IMG/VR virus record: IMGVR_UViG_3300042564_002458
Span: 56,922-120,921 of that record
Direction: 5' to 3' (one strand)
Source of the DNA: a virus
Length of the DNA stretch: 64,000 nucleotides
The notes below the pieces were generated by a model. It was not told where the DNA came from and searched no databases. It saw nothing but the letters and a program-made list of their open reading frames with translations. Positions 8,008-15,728 of the stretch are shown here, one piece after another; the stretch's first letter is position 1, and each line of letters opens with the position of its first letter. A program made the translations under genes and the position numbers.

Positions 8008-8255
8008 TTGATTGAAAACAATAACGCTGCTTCTTCTGTCTCAAACCATATTTTAGTTCCAGTCCAAACATAATGTGAATCACCAACTGTCTCTCTACAC
8101 CATTTATGTATTTCTACGTAAGTATCATTTAACTTTCTTGAAGAGTATTCAACTGAATAATATTCTTGATTTTCCAATAAATAATTCCAATCAATGATTG
8201 TTGGACTATTTTCAAATTTAATATTATCTAAAAATTCTCTTATTGATAGTTTCAT
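7998..8255 (-). CDS. LKW-family small protein, first of the array
   Basis: 85 residues from the ATG at 8255, which overlaps the stop of the DUF3307 gene by four bases (ATGA). A longer frame from 8330 would overlap that gene by 79 bases and is less likely. Motif KWCRETVG, tail LFSIKWS. Function unknown. Confidence 0.72.
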   Translation of the reverse strand: MKLSIREFLDNIKFENSPTIIDWNYLLENQEYYSVEYSSRKLNDTYVEIHKWCRETVGDSHYVWTGTKIWFETEEAALLFSIKWS

Positions 8256-8617
8256 AACGTCACAAGATAACAAATCATACCAATATATGTTACTTGATGT
8301 AACAATTGATCTAACCCTAATAACCACCAAAACTGTTCATGAGTAGTTGGTCCCCATGTCATTTTCTTATTAAGTTTCATTTTTGCCCAATCAATATGAT
8401 AATGAATAATCATATCGACAATTGCCAATATAATAGCACTTGATACATCAATAATTATCACACATAAAAATGTTCCAATGCCATGTAACATGGCATGTAA
8501 CAATCCACCTGGGTGTCCATATGTTCCCTTGTTAGACCATTGATATTTGGTCTGTAATGGAAAATCAATAATAAAATGTTTTACTTGAAGTAATAACATC
8601 AATGTAATTAATATCAT
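8252..8617 (-). CDS. DUF3307 membrane protein
   Basis: 121 residues with several hydrophobic segments and the signature KHFIIDFPLQTKYQW near the N-terminus plus HYHIDWAK in the middle, as in DUF3307. It is predicted to be a polytopic inner membrane protein. The function of the family is not known. Overlaps both neighbours by four bases (ATGA). Confidence 0.75.
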   Translation of the reverse strand: MILITLMLLLQVKHFIIDFPLQTKYQWSNKGTYGHPGGLLHAMLHGIGTFLCVIIIDVSSAIILAIVDMIIHYHIDWAKMKLNKKMTWGPTTHEQFWWLLGLDQLLHQVTYIGMICYLVTL

Positions 8618-9378
8618 GCAATTTCCTTGTTAAAATCAATCATCCACTCATCACTAGACATATAGTTAAAGTTCAATGAATGAGATTTATTCTCCCAAGA
8701 TCCTTTAATCTTGATTGATTCTGATGTGTCAAACATATGATCCCAAATATACTTAATCTGATTTTTACTATCAACATCAATCATAACTAAATTATTGGTT
8801 TCAATATCAATCAACCAATATTGATCTACTTTAAGTTGAACTGTATTACGTTTAACTTTCATGATTGGTTTCATGTAACGAGAAAAATTTGAATTAATAG
8901 AAACATAATTATGATTGTAATATGCATCTTTCATTTTAATTAATAGTTGATCTGTTTCATAATATTCTGGCAAACGATAAATTAATCCAGGTTTATCACT
9001 ATCATATGTCATTCTATCACTAGTAATAAATGTTAGAACTGATTTTTGAAATTCAGTAAGATCATCTTTAAGTTGTTTGATTAAGATATATTTACTAAAA
9101 TAATCTGCCACTAATTCTGCATTATCATAATCTATCTGAGTTAAATTAAGAGTATTGGATGCTTCTTTTAAATTAAGATAACGTTTTTCCCAATTATCTT
9201 TAAAATTTCTCCAAAGATGACAACTAATGGCCAACAAATCCTTATTAACTTTTATCTGTGAGGATGCAGAGCGATTTGAAAATATACTGCTATGACCATT
9301 TATTGGAAATTTCCCAATAGTAATACTTTTAGAACTGATTTTGGGTGATGGATTCCATAAAATTTGAGTATTTGCCAT
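8614..9378 (-). CDS. Unknown protein
   Basis: 254 residues, soluble, rich in Lys, Asn and Ile, with no signal peptide and no motif I recognise. It is the first gene after the promoter and 34-bp palindrome at 9393-9450 and leads into the DUF3307 gene and LKWS array, so it may head that operon. The ATG follows AGGAATTAATC. Confidence 0.65.
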   Translation of the reverse strand: MANTQILWNPSPKISSKSITIGKFPINGHSSIFSNRSASSQIKVNKDLLAISCHLWRNFKDNWEKRYLNLKEASNTLNLTQIDYDNAELVADYFSKYILIKQLKDDLTEFQKSVLTFITSDRMTYDSDKPGLIYRLPEYYETDQLLIKMKDAYYNHNYVSINSNFSRYMKPIMKVKRNTVQLKVDQYWLIDIETNNLVMIDVDSKNQIKYIWDHMFDTSESIKIKGSWENKSHSLNFNYMSSDEWMIDFNKEIA

Positions 9379-9392
9379 GATTAATTCCTAAA

Positions 9393-9426
9393 ATAATATC
9401 AGAATAGATATCTATTCTGATATTAT
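9393..9426. promoter_or_regulatory. 34-bp perfect palindrome at the promoter start
   Basis: Perfect inverted repeat centred on gatatc (9407-9412), 17 bp per arm. Its right arm overlaps five of six bases of the -10 box at 9422-9427, so it covers the transcription start and 5-prime leader of 8614-9378. It could be an operator or a stable hairpin at the 5-prime end of the mRNA. Confidence 0.75.
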
Positions 9427-9450
9427 AATTGATAATTGATTTACCGTCAA
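9422..9450 (-). promoter_or_regulatory. Sigma70-type promoter
   Basis: Minus strand: -35 TTGACG (9450-9445), 17-base spacer, -10 TATAAT (9427-9422). It overlaps the palindrome at 9393-9426. Confidence 0.8.
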
Positions 9451-9471
9451 TGACTTTTGGATGATTGAAAA

Positions 9472-10293
9472 TTATATTACTAGTAATTGATCATAGGTAT
9501 AATTTCTTTCCATATATATGGATGGATGTTTCAGAAACATTGATTCTGCATCACCATCTCTACGTGGTTTTGATACAACATCAAAATTTACCAAATTAAC
9601 TTCTTTGAACTTATTGATAATTTCAAATACAGTTTTTGGTTCTCCATAGGCAAGATTTTCAATCATCAATGATGATTGACTAATTGCCTTAATCAAAGCA
9701 CGACAAATATCATTGACATGAACATATTCACGTAATGCAGTACCATCTTTGGTGTTATAATCTGTCCCATATAAATCAAATGAACCAGTTTTAATGGAAT
9801 TGATTAAGTTAAACAAAAGTCCATCTGGGTTTGTTGGTGGGAATCCATCTGTTCCAGTTACATTGTAAAAACGAAATATTGTTGAATTATCTGGCGCGAA
9901 TTGTCTGACAACATCTTCTGCGGCACGTTTTGATAGTCCATATGGATTGGTTGGAGTTTCTGCACCACCAGTGGATGCAAATACAAAATTTTTGAATTCA
10001 ATATATTTTAGTATGTTGGCAGTACCTAAAATATTAGTATCGTAATATTTTTCTGGATACTGAACTGATTCATTCATACGAACCAACGCTGCTAGATGAA
10101 TGATTGTATCAAACTTCTTATAACTACCAACACTCATAACATCAAGACTATCACAAATATCAATATTGAAATCAACATTAATGTCACTGATGTCTAAAGT
10201 ATATACATTGTATTTGTCAGTACTGTTTAACATTTTTACTAAATGTTTGCCAATATATCCCTGAGACCCAGTTACTAAAATATCAGATTTCAT
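9472..10293 (-). CDS. NAD-dependent sugar epimerase/dehydratase (GalE-like)
   Basis: 273 residues of the extended SDR family. GSQGYIGKHLV (about 8-18) is the GxxGxxG nucleotide site, and IIHLAALVRMNES fits the HxAA region. The usual YxxxK appears as NPYGLSKRAAEDV (about 163), and RFYNVTGTDG follows. It is somewhat shorter than GalE (about 338). Likely acts on a UDP- or dTDP-sugar, perhaps supplying the glycosyltransferase at 4011-4847; that link is inference. Overlaps the upstream gene by four bases. Confidence 0.82.
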   Translation of the reverse strand: MKSDILVTGSQGYIGKHLVKMLNSTDKYNVYTLDISDINVDFNIDICDSLDVMSVGSYKKFDTIIHLAALVRMNESVQYPEKYYDTNILGTANILKYIEFKNFVFASTGGAETPTNPYGLSKRAAEDVVRQFAPDNSTIFRFYNVTGTDGFPPTNPDGLLFNLINSIKTGSFDLYGTDYNTKDGTALREYVHVNDICRALIKAISQSSLMIENLAYGEPKTVFEIINKFKEVNLVNFDVVSKPRRDGDAESMFLKHPSIYMERNYTYDQLLVI

Positions 10294-10811
10294 TTATCAC
10301 CTGTTGGAAATGGCCAATTATTGCCATTGACATTTATATTAGAAATATCAAGTATTGATTCCATATAATATTTATTCCAAATACGATCCAATACTTTCAT
10401 AACTTCAGCATTGGACATTTCATGATCACTTGTTTCTTCTAATGAGTTAATAGTCCATATATTTTCTACAACATCATGCCAAGCATATATACAAACTTCA
10501 TCTGATGGACGATGAATCAAACACCATGGGGTTAGTTCATGTTCGGGGAATTCCCAATCATCCTCTGTTGCTGCATCACGATGAATAAAAATAGCATATG
10601 ATTCCATGTTTTTATCGCCACGTTCCTCGTAAACATATTCACCATTTTCGTCTTCAGTTTCAAGATCACCATGACCATCGAAAATAATCTTAACATCTGA
10701 AATGTCAGAAATGTTTTCTCCAATTTCCAATTCATCTGGATCATACCACATAGTGTCCAATAATCTTTGTATAATTTGTTCATATCTATTGTAATCATAA
10801 TCTTCACTCAT
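10290..10811 (-). CDS. Acidic protein of unknown function
   Basis: 173 residues with a very acidic N-terminal half (IIFDGHGDLETEDENGEYVY) and two Trp-rich blocks. No family recognised. ATGA overlaps at both ends tie it to the epimerase and to 10808-11155. Confidence 0.65.
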   Translation of the reverse strand: MSEDYDYNRYEQIIQRLLDTMWYDPDELEIGENISDISDVKIIFDGHGDLETEDENGEYVYEERGDKNMESYAIFIHRDAATEDDWEFPEHELTPWCLIHRPSDEVCIYAWHDVVENIWTINSLEETSDHEMSNAEVMKVLDRIWNKYYMESILDISNINVNGNNWPFPTGDK

Positions 10812-11155
10812 AAAATTCTCCTATCATCTACTAATGTCAATATCAATTGATATTGTTCCCATGCTTTATTCAATGATTTATATCTGGTTCTCAATTCACG
10901 TTCTCGTGTTTCTTGACGATACAAAAAACTATCCATATGTGATACCAAACGTGGAAGATTCTCTTTAGGCATAACGATATCTATCATTTCTACATCTTCA
11001 ATCTCATCATATCCTGGAAAAGAAGAAAGATCAGTCATTGCATTATTATTGTACTTGACTCTGCGATAGCGTCTTGACGAAGTTACAACATTTGCCTCAT
11101 ATTCTTTCTTGAATATTTCAAGAGCTTCGTTATCATTAATCCACATTGAACTCAT
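10808..11155 (-). CDS. Unknown protein
   Basis: 115 residues with a charged C-terminal helix (RQETRERELRTRYKSLNKAW) that may form a coiled coil. It begins on the last base of the clpP stop codon (TAATG) and ends four bases into the next gene. No domain recognised. Confidence 0.63.
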   Translation of the reverse strand: MSSMWINDNEALEIFKKEYEANVVTSSRRYRRVKYNNNAMTDLSSFPGYDEIEDVEMIDIVMPKENLPRLVSHMDSFLYRQETRERELRTRYKSLNKAWEQYQLILTLVDDRRIL

Positions 11156-11745
11156 TATTCACCACGTTTTGCAATAATCTTATCTGCCAAACCATATCCT
11201 ACGGCTTCAGAAGCACTCATAAAGAAATCACGTTCCATATCTTTTGATAATTCATCATATGTCTTTCCAACTGAGTTATGATTAACATAGATTTGAGTTA
11301 ATTCTCGTTTCATTTTAATAATTTCTTTAACTTGAATTTCCATATCAGTAGCTTGACCACGAGCACCACCACTTGGTTGATGAATCATATGTCTGGCATA
11401 TGGCAGAATCAAACGTTTACCTTGTGTACCAGCTTGTGCCAATAAACTACCCATACTACAGGCTTGACCCATAACAATAGTACTAACATCACAATTGATA
11501 AATTGCATAGTATCATAGATACTCATACCGGCTGTGACACTGCCGCCCGGACTATTGATATAAAAGTGAATGTCTTTCTCTGATTCACTTTCTAGAAATA
11601 GTAGTTGAGCCACAATCACTGAGGCTGAGTGTTCGTTAACATCATCGTGTAACATGATGATACGATCTTTAAGCAAACGACTATAAATATCATATGAGCG
11701 TTCGCCCTTGCTTGTTTGTTCTACTACCATTGGGATTAAACTCAT
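11155..11745 (-). CDS. clpP: ClpP-type ATP-dependent protease subunit 1
   Basis: 196 residues, the normal ClpP length. The catalytic triad is present: Ser in [14 protein letters not shown] (about 97), His in [10 protein letters not shown] (about 122) and Asp in [12 protein letters not shown] (about 171). [16 protein letters not shown] is the conserved substrate-groove region. It should assemble as a tetradecamer and degrade proteins fed by a Clp ATPase, plausibly the phage ClpX at 16501-17721. A second, more diverged ClpP follows upstream. Confidence 0.95.
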   Translation of the reverse strand: MSLIPMVVEQTSKGERSYDIYSRLLKDRIIMLHDDVNEHSASVIVAQLLFLESESEKDIHFYINSPGGSVTAGMSIYDTMQFINCDVSTIVMGQACSMGSLLAQAGTQGKRLILPYARHMIHQPSGGARGQATDMEIQVKEIIKMKRELTQIYVNHNSVGKTYDELSKDMERDFFMSASEAVGYGLADKIIAKRGE

Positions 11746-11831
11746 TTTACTGCTCCTTTTAGAATATCTAGTTCACGTTCTGTCATGTACAGTTTTGATT
11801 CTAACTCACGATTCTTTTCATATAGTTTCAT
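11742..11831 (-). CDS. 29-residue coiled-coil miniprotein
   Basis: Reads [21 protein letters not shown] and on to its stop, a charged heptad-like helix. It sits between the two clpP genes, one base after the first stop, and its TGA overlaps the clpP1 ATG (ATGA). The tight coupling on both sides supports a real gene, perhaps linked to protease assembly; that role is a guess. Confidence 0.5.
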   Translation of the reverse strand: MKLYEKNRELESKLYMTERELDILKGAVK

Positions 11832-11832
11832 A

Positions 11833-12456
11833 TTATACTTTAGTGGTTGTTCTTTTGCGAGTACTAGGCGGTGGACTAACACCTTCTATATAATCGCATA
11901 GATTGAGTTTTAATGCGGCATCATGATCTAGCCATACATCCTGTGCGGGTAAGAGTTGTGACATGATTATGTCTTCGTCTAATCCAGTACATACTTTATA
12001 ATGATCCAAAATACGCTTATTTGTCAATTCAAATTCTCGCATAGTGGCAAATAATTCATGACTTTTACCTTCACTTCCAGCACTAAATTGATGACTAAGA
12101 ATACTGGTATTTGGTGTTAAAAATCTACGACCTTTTTGTCCCGCGATAAAAATCAATAAACCACAACTGGCAATTAAGCCAAGTCCCACAGTTTTAATTG
12201 GTATCTTACTAGATTTCATTGTATCAATCAGTGCAAATGCAGCTGACAAATCCCCACCCTCACTACAAATCATCAATAATAGTTCTGGCTTATGAATTTT
12301 ACTAATATAGTTTTCGTACAAAATCCATTCTATAACGGGTTTTACTGATTCTGCTGTAACGTCATCCATAAACACGTATCTGCCAGCATAATTCTGTAAA
12401 GCCTCACTGTGCGATAATGGTTGATTATCATTATCATTAGTGTCTTGTTTGGTCAT
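11833..12456 (-). CDS. ClpP-type protease subunit 2, divergent
   Basis: 207 residues with the ClpP/crotonase fold signature. MICSEGGDLSAAFALIDTM matches the groove, ASCGLLIFIAG carries the Ser, ILSHQFS the His, and AQDVWLDHDAAL the likely Asp. The triad is therefore probably intact, but the overall sequence is far from clpP1 and both termini are extended (N-terminal MTKQDTNDND, basic C-terminus RKRTTTKV). A mixed ClpP1P2 particle is one possibility. Own promoter at 12486-12514. Confidence 0.85.
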   Translation of the reverse strand: MTKQDTNDNDNQPLSHSEALQNYAGRYVFMDDVTAESVKPVIEWILYENYISKIHKPELLLMICSEGGDLSAAFALIDTMKSSKIPIKTVGLGLIASCGLLIFIAGQKGRRFLTPNTSILSHQFSAGSEGKSHELFATMREFELTNKRILDHYKVCTGLDEDIIMSQLLPAQDVWLDHDAALKLNLCDYIEGVSPPPSTRKRTTTKV

Positions 12457-12485
12457 TTAAAGTCCTTGCTATTTGTCATTTAACT

Positions 12486-12514
12486 AATATAACATAGAAA
12501 AAAAGTTCTGTCAA
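12486..12514 (-). promoter_or_regulatory. Sigma70-type promoter for the clpP pair
   Basis: Minus strand: -35 TTGACA (12514-12509), 17-base spacer, -10 TATATT (12491-12486). Confidence 0.75.
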
Positions 12515-12524
12515 TCAAATTGGT

Positions 12525-12532
12525 CATAAATA
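12525..12532 (+). promoter_or_regulatory. Late-promoter-like octamer CATAAATA
   Basis: CATAAATA, 18 bases before the ATG of 12551-12916, which has a good ribosome site (taggagataaac). It resembles the T4 late promoter TATAAATA. Confidence 0.45.
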
Positions 12533-12550
12533 TTATTTTAGGAGATAAAC

Positions 12551-12916
12551 ATGGATATTATTTTAAGTATTGGTGGTATTGTTTTGGCTTATTTTGTAAC
12601 AAGTTACTTTTGGAAGAAATTATCAAAAGATGAAGTAAAAAAAGAAGCCGAATCAGTCGCACCATATAAAGTTGAACCACCAGTGGAAACTGTAGTTGTT
12701 CCGGTAGTGGAAGAAGTTAAAACTGTTGCACCTGAATTAAAAGTTGTAACTGGATCTGCTTTAAAACCCAGAACGACAAAGAGATCAACTAAATCAAAAT
12801 CAACTCAATCATCTGCCACTAAAACTACAGCCAAAACACCGGCAAAAACTACAGCCAAAACACCGGCAAAAACACCGGCAAAAACACGTATCAAAAAACC
12901 AACGGATAATGCATAG
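12551..12916 (+). CDS. Membrane-anchored protein with histone H1-like tail
   Basis: 121 residues. Residues 2-20 form one membrane helix (DIILSIGGIVLAYFVTSYF). A Val/Glu/Pro-rich linker follows, and the C-terminal 45 residues are a basic repeat of KTTAKTPAK units like eukaryotic H1 and Bordetella-type H1 tails. It could tether DNA or RNA to the membrane. Repeated DNA (acagccaaaacaccggcaaa) underlies the tail. Role is inference. Confidence 0.7.
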   Translation: MDIILSIGGIVLAYFVTSYFWKKLSKDEVKKEAESVAPYKVEPPVETVVVPVVEEVKTVAPELKVVTGSALKPRTTKRSTKSKSTQSSATKTTAKTPAKTTAKTPAKTPAKTRIKKPTDNA

Positions 12917-13610
12917 TACATTTTCTGTTGATTTAATCAGTGATTTAAATTTAACTGATACTGATATATTTGAATGGACTGGGAAACAAACCAGTTTATT
13001 CTGTGTTGTGGCTGGCAATATAAGCAACAATTTGAAAGTTTTAGAAAGAACATTATCTCATCTTGGTGATAATTATCGTGGTGTATTATTCATAGATGGT
13101 AGTCTTGAACATGAAAATCTTCAAGACTACTATTATAGAGTAGAAGAAATTAAAGAAATTTGTAGTAAAATTAATAATGTGGTTTATCTACATAATCATG
13201 TAGTAGTACTAAATGGTATAGCCTTTATTGGCTGTAATGGTTGGTATGGTAATAGAAAAGATTCTAATTGTATTGAAGAGATTGAATATTTAGAAAAATA
13301 TAGATCAGAAGATTTGTCATATATCAGTATGAGCATCAAAAAACTTCAACATAGTGAGGATGTTAAAAAAATGGTTATTGTCAGTAACAGTATACCAAGT
13401 GACTATTTGACATTTAACAGTCCAAATGTAAAATTTCCAGAAGAATTAAATTTAAGTTTGAGTTTACTTTTTGATAATAGTCACAAGATTGATAAATGGC
13501 TATTTGGAACTGATGATATGTCTATTGATGTAACATTATCAGATAGACAATATGTTAATAATCCTGTAATATCAGGATTATTATATCAACCAAAAAGAAT
13601 TGATCTTTAA
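12909..13610 (+). CDS. Degenerate metallophosphoesterase-like protein
   Basis: 233 residues that keep the layout of calcineurin-like phosphoesterases but have lost the metal ligands. DLISDLNL stands where SDLHL is usual, VVAGNISN for GDI, DGSLEHE for GNHE, VSNSIPS for the HH motif and LFGTDD for GHTH. HVVVLNGIAFIGCNGWYG is the well-kept mid-domain block. It is probably catalytically dead and may have become a binding or structural protein. Overlaps the gene before it by 8 bases and converges with clpS (4-base overlap). Confidence 0.72.
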   Translation: MHSTFSVDLISDLNLTDTDIFEWTGKQTSLFCVVAGNISNNLKVLERTLSHLGDNYRGVLFIDGSLEHENLQDYYYRVEEIKEICSKINNVVYLHNHVVVLNGIAFIGCNGWYGNRKDSNCIEEIEYLEKYRSEDLSYISMSIKKLQHSEDVKKMVIVSNSIPSDYLTFNSPNVKFPEELNLSLSLLFDNSHKIDKWLFGTDDMSIDVTLSDRQYVNNPVISGLLYQPKRIDL

Positions 13611-13909
13611 TCACATTCAATTTTAATTTGTAGTGGATAACCCTGACTACGAGCGGCAATAGTTACTTCAATACCTTTTTGTTCGGCAATTTCATATGGT
13701 AACACAGCTACCACGGCACTACCAGCAGAATGAATATTTTCAGTCAAATCCATGGCTGATGTTTCGCTATAATCAAAATATTCCATCAATGATTCCACCA
13801 CAAAATTCATAGTGGTAACATCATCATTGATATAAAATACACGATAGAATGGTGGTTCTGAAAGTTTAATATTTGGTTTAATTTTAGTACCGATTTCAGT
13901 TTTAGCCAT
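13607..13909 (-). CDS. clpS: ClpS-like adaptor for Clp protease
   Basis: 100 residues from the ATG at 13909, preceded by AAGGAAACAAA; a longer frame from 13957 lacks a ribosome site. The core PPFYRVFYINDDVTTMNFVVESL matches the ClpS NDDxTTMxFV motif, and the end ARSQGYPLQIKIE matches ARxxxxPLxxxxE. ClpS recognises N-degron substrates and normally hands them to ClpA, while this phage encodes ClpX, so it may act on host ClpAP. Confidence 0.9.
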   Translation of the reverse strand: MAKTEIGTKIKPNIKLSEPPFYRVFYINDDVTTMNFVVESLMEYFDYSETSAMDLTENIHSAGSAVVAVLPYEIAEQKGIEVTIAARSQGYPLQIKIECD

Positions 13910-13975
13910 TTTGTTTCCTTGAAAATTAAGAGAGATAGTGAGACAAAATAGCCTCACTATTCGTTACAAGTATTT

Positions 13976-14004
13976 ATTATATCACTTAAGATATTTAATG
14001 TCAA
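13976..14004 (-). promoter_or_regulatory. Sigma70-type promoter for clpS
   Basis: Minus strand: -35 TTGACA (14004-13999), 17-base spacer, -10 TATAAT (13981-13976). The -35 lies inside the last codons of the hsp20 gene. Confidence 0.75.
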
Positions 14005-14428
14005 TCGTTTTTGGTCTCATTTCTTCTGGAACTTGACGTTCTAGATAAATGGTTAAAATTCCATTAACATTTGTAGCATCAATAATCTTAACATGTTCGG
14101 CTAATGTAAATTCACGTTGAAAATCGCGATTACTAATACCGTGAAATAAGTATTCCTCAGTATAAACTTCCTGATTTTCTTTTCCGCCACTGATGGTTAG
14201 TACACGATTATTGAGTTCAATTTTAACCTCACCCTGATTAAAACCAGCCGTGGCCACTTCAATACGAAATTTATCATCAGTTTCTTTTACAATATTATAT
14301 GGGGGATAATTGGTTTGATTTGATTGAGAGGATACTCTGAGCATTTCATCCAACATTGAGTCAAATCCAATTCCGAATTTGTGTATAGATGGAATATCCA
14401 AACTTCTTAGACTTAAAGTACGTGTCAT
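13982..14428 (-). CDS. Small heat-shock protein (Hsp20/IbpA type)
   Basis: 148 residues with an alpha-crystallin domain from about residue 40. NIVKETDDKFRIEVATAGF opens it, VKIELNNRVLTISGGKE lies in the middle, and FHGISNRDFQREFTL and NGILTIYLER (the IxI-like end) close it. ATP-independent holdase chaperone. A 66-base leader with TAAAGGAG before the ATG separates it from a possible promoter at 14495-14523. Confidence 0.93.
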   Translation of the reverse strand: MTRTLSLRSLDIPSIHKFGIGFDSMLDEMLRVSSQSNQTNYPPYNIVKETDDKFRIEVATAGFNQGEVKIELNNRVLTISGGKENQEVYTEEYLFHGISNRDFQREFTLAEHVKIIDATNVNGILTIYLERQVPEEMRPKTIDIKYLK

Positions 14429-14494
14429 TTGTTTTCTCCTTTATTAAGCGATGAATGACTAATATAGACCCCTAAGGCATCTACACTAATACTT

Positions 14495-14523
14495 ATTATA
14501 CAAGATTACGTAAAATAGTACAA
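14495..14523 (-). promoter_or_regulatory. Possible promoter for hsp20
   Basis: Minus strand: -10 TATAAT (14500-14495) and a weaker -35 TTGTAC (14523-14518), with a 17-base spacer. Confidence 0.5.
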
Positions 14524-14537
14524 TATTATTGGATAAA

Positions 14538-14867
14538 TTAAACTGTAAAAGATTCACCACAACCACAACGTGCGGCTTCTTTTGGGTTGATAAAGTCAAA
14601 ACCTTCATTCAATCCTTTCTTTACATAATCAATCTCAAGACCATCAATATACACTAAATCTTTCTGTGTGACCCAAACTTTTGCCCCACTTCCGATATCG
14701 TATTCTACCCAATCCCATGTACATGGAACTTGATCTACATATTCAAGTACATACGCTAAACCACTACATCCAGTTGTCTTGACACCTACTTTGATGCCCT
14801 GTCCACTACCACGTTTGGCAATGTTACTAACTATTTTGGCTGCAGCCTTTTCTGTCACTGTAATCAT
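14538..14867 (-). CDS. IscA/HesB-type Fe-S cluster protein
   Basis: 109 residues. The three conserved Cys are present: TTGCSGLAY (about 33) and RCGCGESF (about 101 and 103). A-type carriers accept or deliver Fe-S clusters or iron. It ends the deformylase/IscU block, overlapping def by four bases. The pairing with IscU suggests the phage boosts Fe-S assembly, perhaps for its radical SAM enzyme; that is inference. Confidence 0.93.
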   Translation of the reverse strand: MITVTEKAAAKIVSNIAKRGSGQGIKVGVKTTGCSGLAYVLEYVDQVPCTWDWVEYDIGSGAKVWVTQKDLVYIDGLEIDYVKKGLNEGFDFINPKEAARCGCGESFTV

Positions 14868-15358
14868 ATTTTTTTACCCTTTTTAACTGCCATGTTAAAT
14901 TTTAAATCACTAACATATTCTTTAAACACTATACCATTTAAATGATCCAATTCATGTAAGAAACATTTGGCATCCATATCTTCTAATGTTTCTGTATGAT
15001 ATATACCATTGATATCTTGCCAACGAGCATCTACAGTTTTTGGTCTAGTAATTTCTAAAAATACATTGGGAAAACTTAAACAACCTTCTGAATTCTTATA
15101 CTGTTCTTCACTAATACTAACTATTTCTGGGTTAAACATTAAAGTAGTACCCAATGATCTACTGATATTAATGGCTATTACTCTATAAGAAACACCAACT
15201 TGATTGGCAGCAATACCATGAGCCTGATAGTGATGTAATGTTTCAAGTAAATCTGTAGAAAGAAATCTATTAAGACCAGCAGGAGGATTATTAAAGTCCC
15301 ACTCTTGACAACGAGTACGTAATACTTGTTCAGGCCATTTTTTAATGTCTAATATCAT
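14864..15358 (-). CDS. def: Peptide deformylase
   Basis: 164 residues, full length. The three family motifs are present: GIAANQVG (motif 1, about 46), EGCLSFP (motif 2, Cys metal ligand, about 90) and HELDHLNG (motif 3, HExxH, about 133). It removes the N-formyl group from new proteins and acts in the cytoplasm at the ribosome exit. Phage deformylases are known from cyanophages and giant phages. Overlaps iscU by 17 bases. Confidence 0.95.
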   Translation of the reverse strand: MILDIKKWPEQVLRTRCQEWDFNNPPAGLNRFLSTDLLETLHHYQAHGIAANQVGVSYRVIAINISRSLGTTLMFNPEIVSISEEQYKNSEGCLSFPNVFLEITRPKTVDARWQDINGIYHTETLEDMDAKCFLHELDHLNGIVFKEYVSDLKFNMAVKKGKKI

Positions 15359-15728
15359 GTTTGATTCTGTAATCTGTTATTGCGGCTTTGATTGCATCTT
15401 CCGCTAAAATTGAACAGTGAATTTTCACAGGAGGTAATGCAAGCTCTTGCGCAATTTCCGTATTTTTAATTGTTCCGGCCTCATCAAGAGTTTTACCCTT
15501 GACCCATTCTGTAACCAATGATGAACTAGCAATTGCACTACCACATCCATACGTCTTAAAACGTGCATCTGTGATAATACCATCATTCACCTTTATTTGT
15601 AACTTCATCACATCACCACAGGCTGGTGCACCAACCATACCAGTACCAACATCAGTATCATTCTTATCAAATGATCCTACATTTCTTGGATTTTCGTAAT
15701 GATCCAACACTTTATCTGAATATGCCAT
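15342..15728 (-). CDS. iscU: IscU Fe-S scaffold protein
   Basis: 128 residues, the full IscU length. Ligands: Cys in GAPACGDVMKLQ (about 37, with Asp 39), Cys in YGCGSAIASS (about 63) and Cys in KIHCSILAEDA (about 106). LPPVK, the HscA-binding motif, is intact. It should accept sulphur from host IscS and assemble 2Fe-2S clusters. Its start touches the end of the hydrolase gene (TAATG). Confidence 0.96.
   Translation of the reverse strand: MAYSDKVLDHYENPRNVGSFDKNDTDVGTGMVGAPACGDVMKLQIKVNDGIITDARFKTYGCGSAIASSSLVTEWVKGKTLDEAGTIKNTEIAQELALPPVKIHCSILAEDAIKAAITDYRIKHDIRH

Larger units (their letters stand above)
5609..8255 (-). repeat. Tandem array of eleven LKWS-family genes
   Basis: Eleven small genes in one direction encode diverged paralogues of 69-110 residues. 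Shared features: an N-terminal beta-strand-like segment, a WCxxxFG-type motif about 30-40 residues in (for example WCHKQFG, WCTDNFG, WCTKKFG), and a C-terminal ALLFxLKWS. At most junctions the minus-strand string AAATGGTCATGA is read as K-W-S-stop by one gene and as ATG-GTC-ATG by the next, a 10-base overlap. Relatives lie at 91-384, 389-595, 34987-35184 and 47498-47767. Confidence 0.85.

Noticed and set aside
5609-8255. CRISPR-like or IS-derived repeat at the GGTCATGA junctions
   Set aside because: The repeated string is short and explained by the KWS/MVM coding overlap; no transposase or terminal repeats.
12809-13030. 73-residue - strand ORF rich in Cys and Phe
   Set aside because: Antisense of the KTAK repeat; the Cys-Arg-Cys pattern is a shadow of Lys/Thr/Ala codons.
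14429-14494. ROSE-type RNA thermometer before hsp20
   Set aside because: A GCCTTA segment could pair with the TAAAGG ribosome site, but the helix is short and no conserved thermometer motif is visible.
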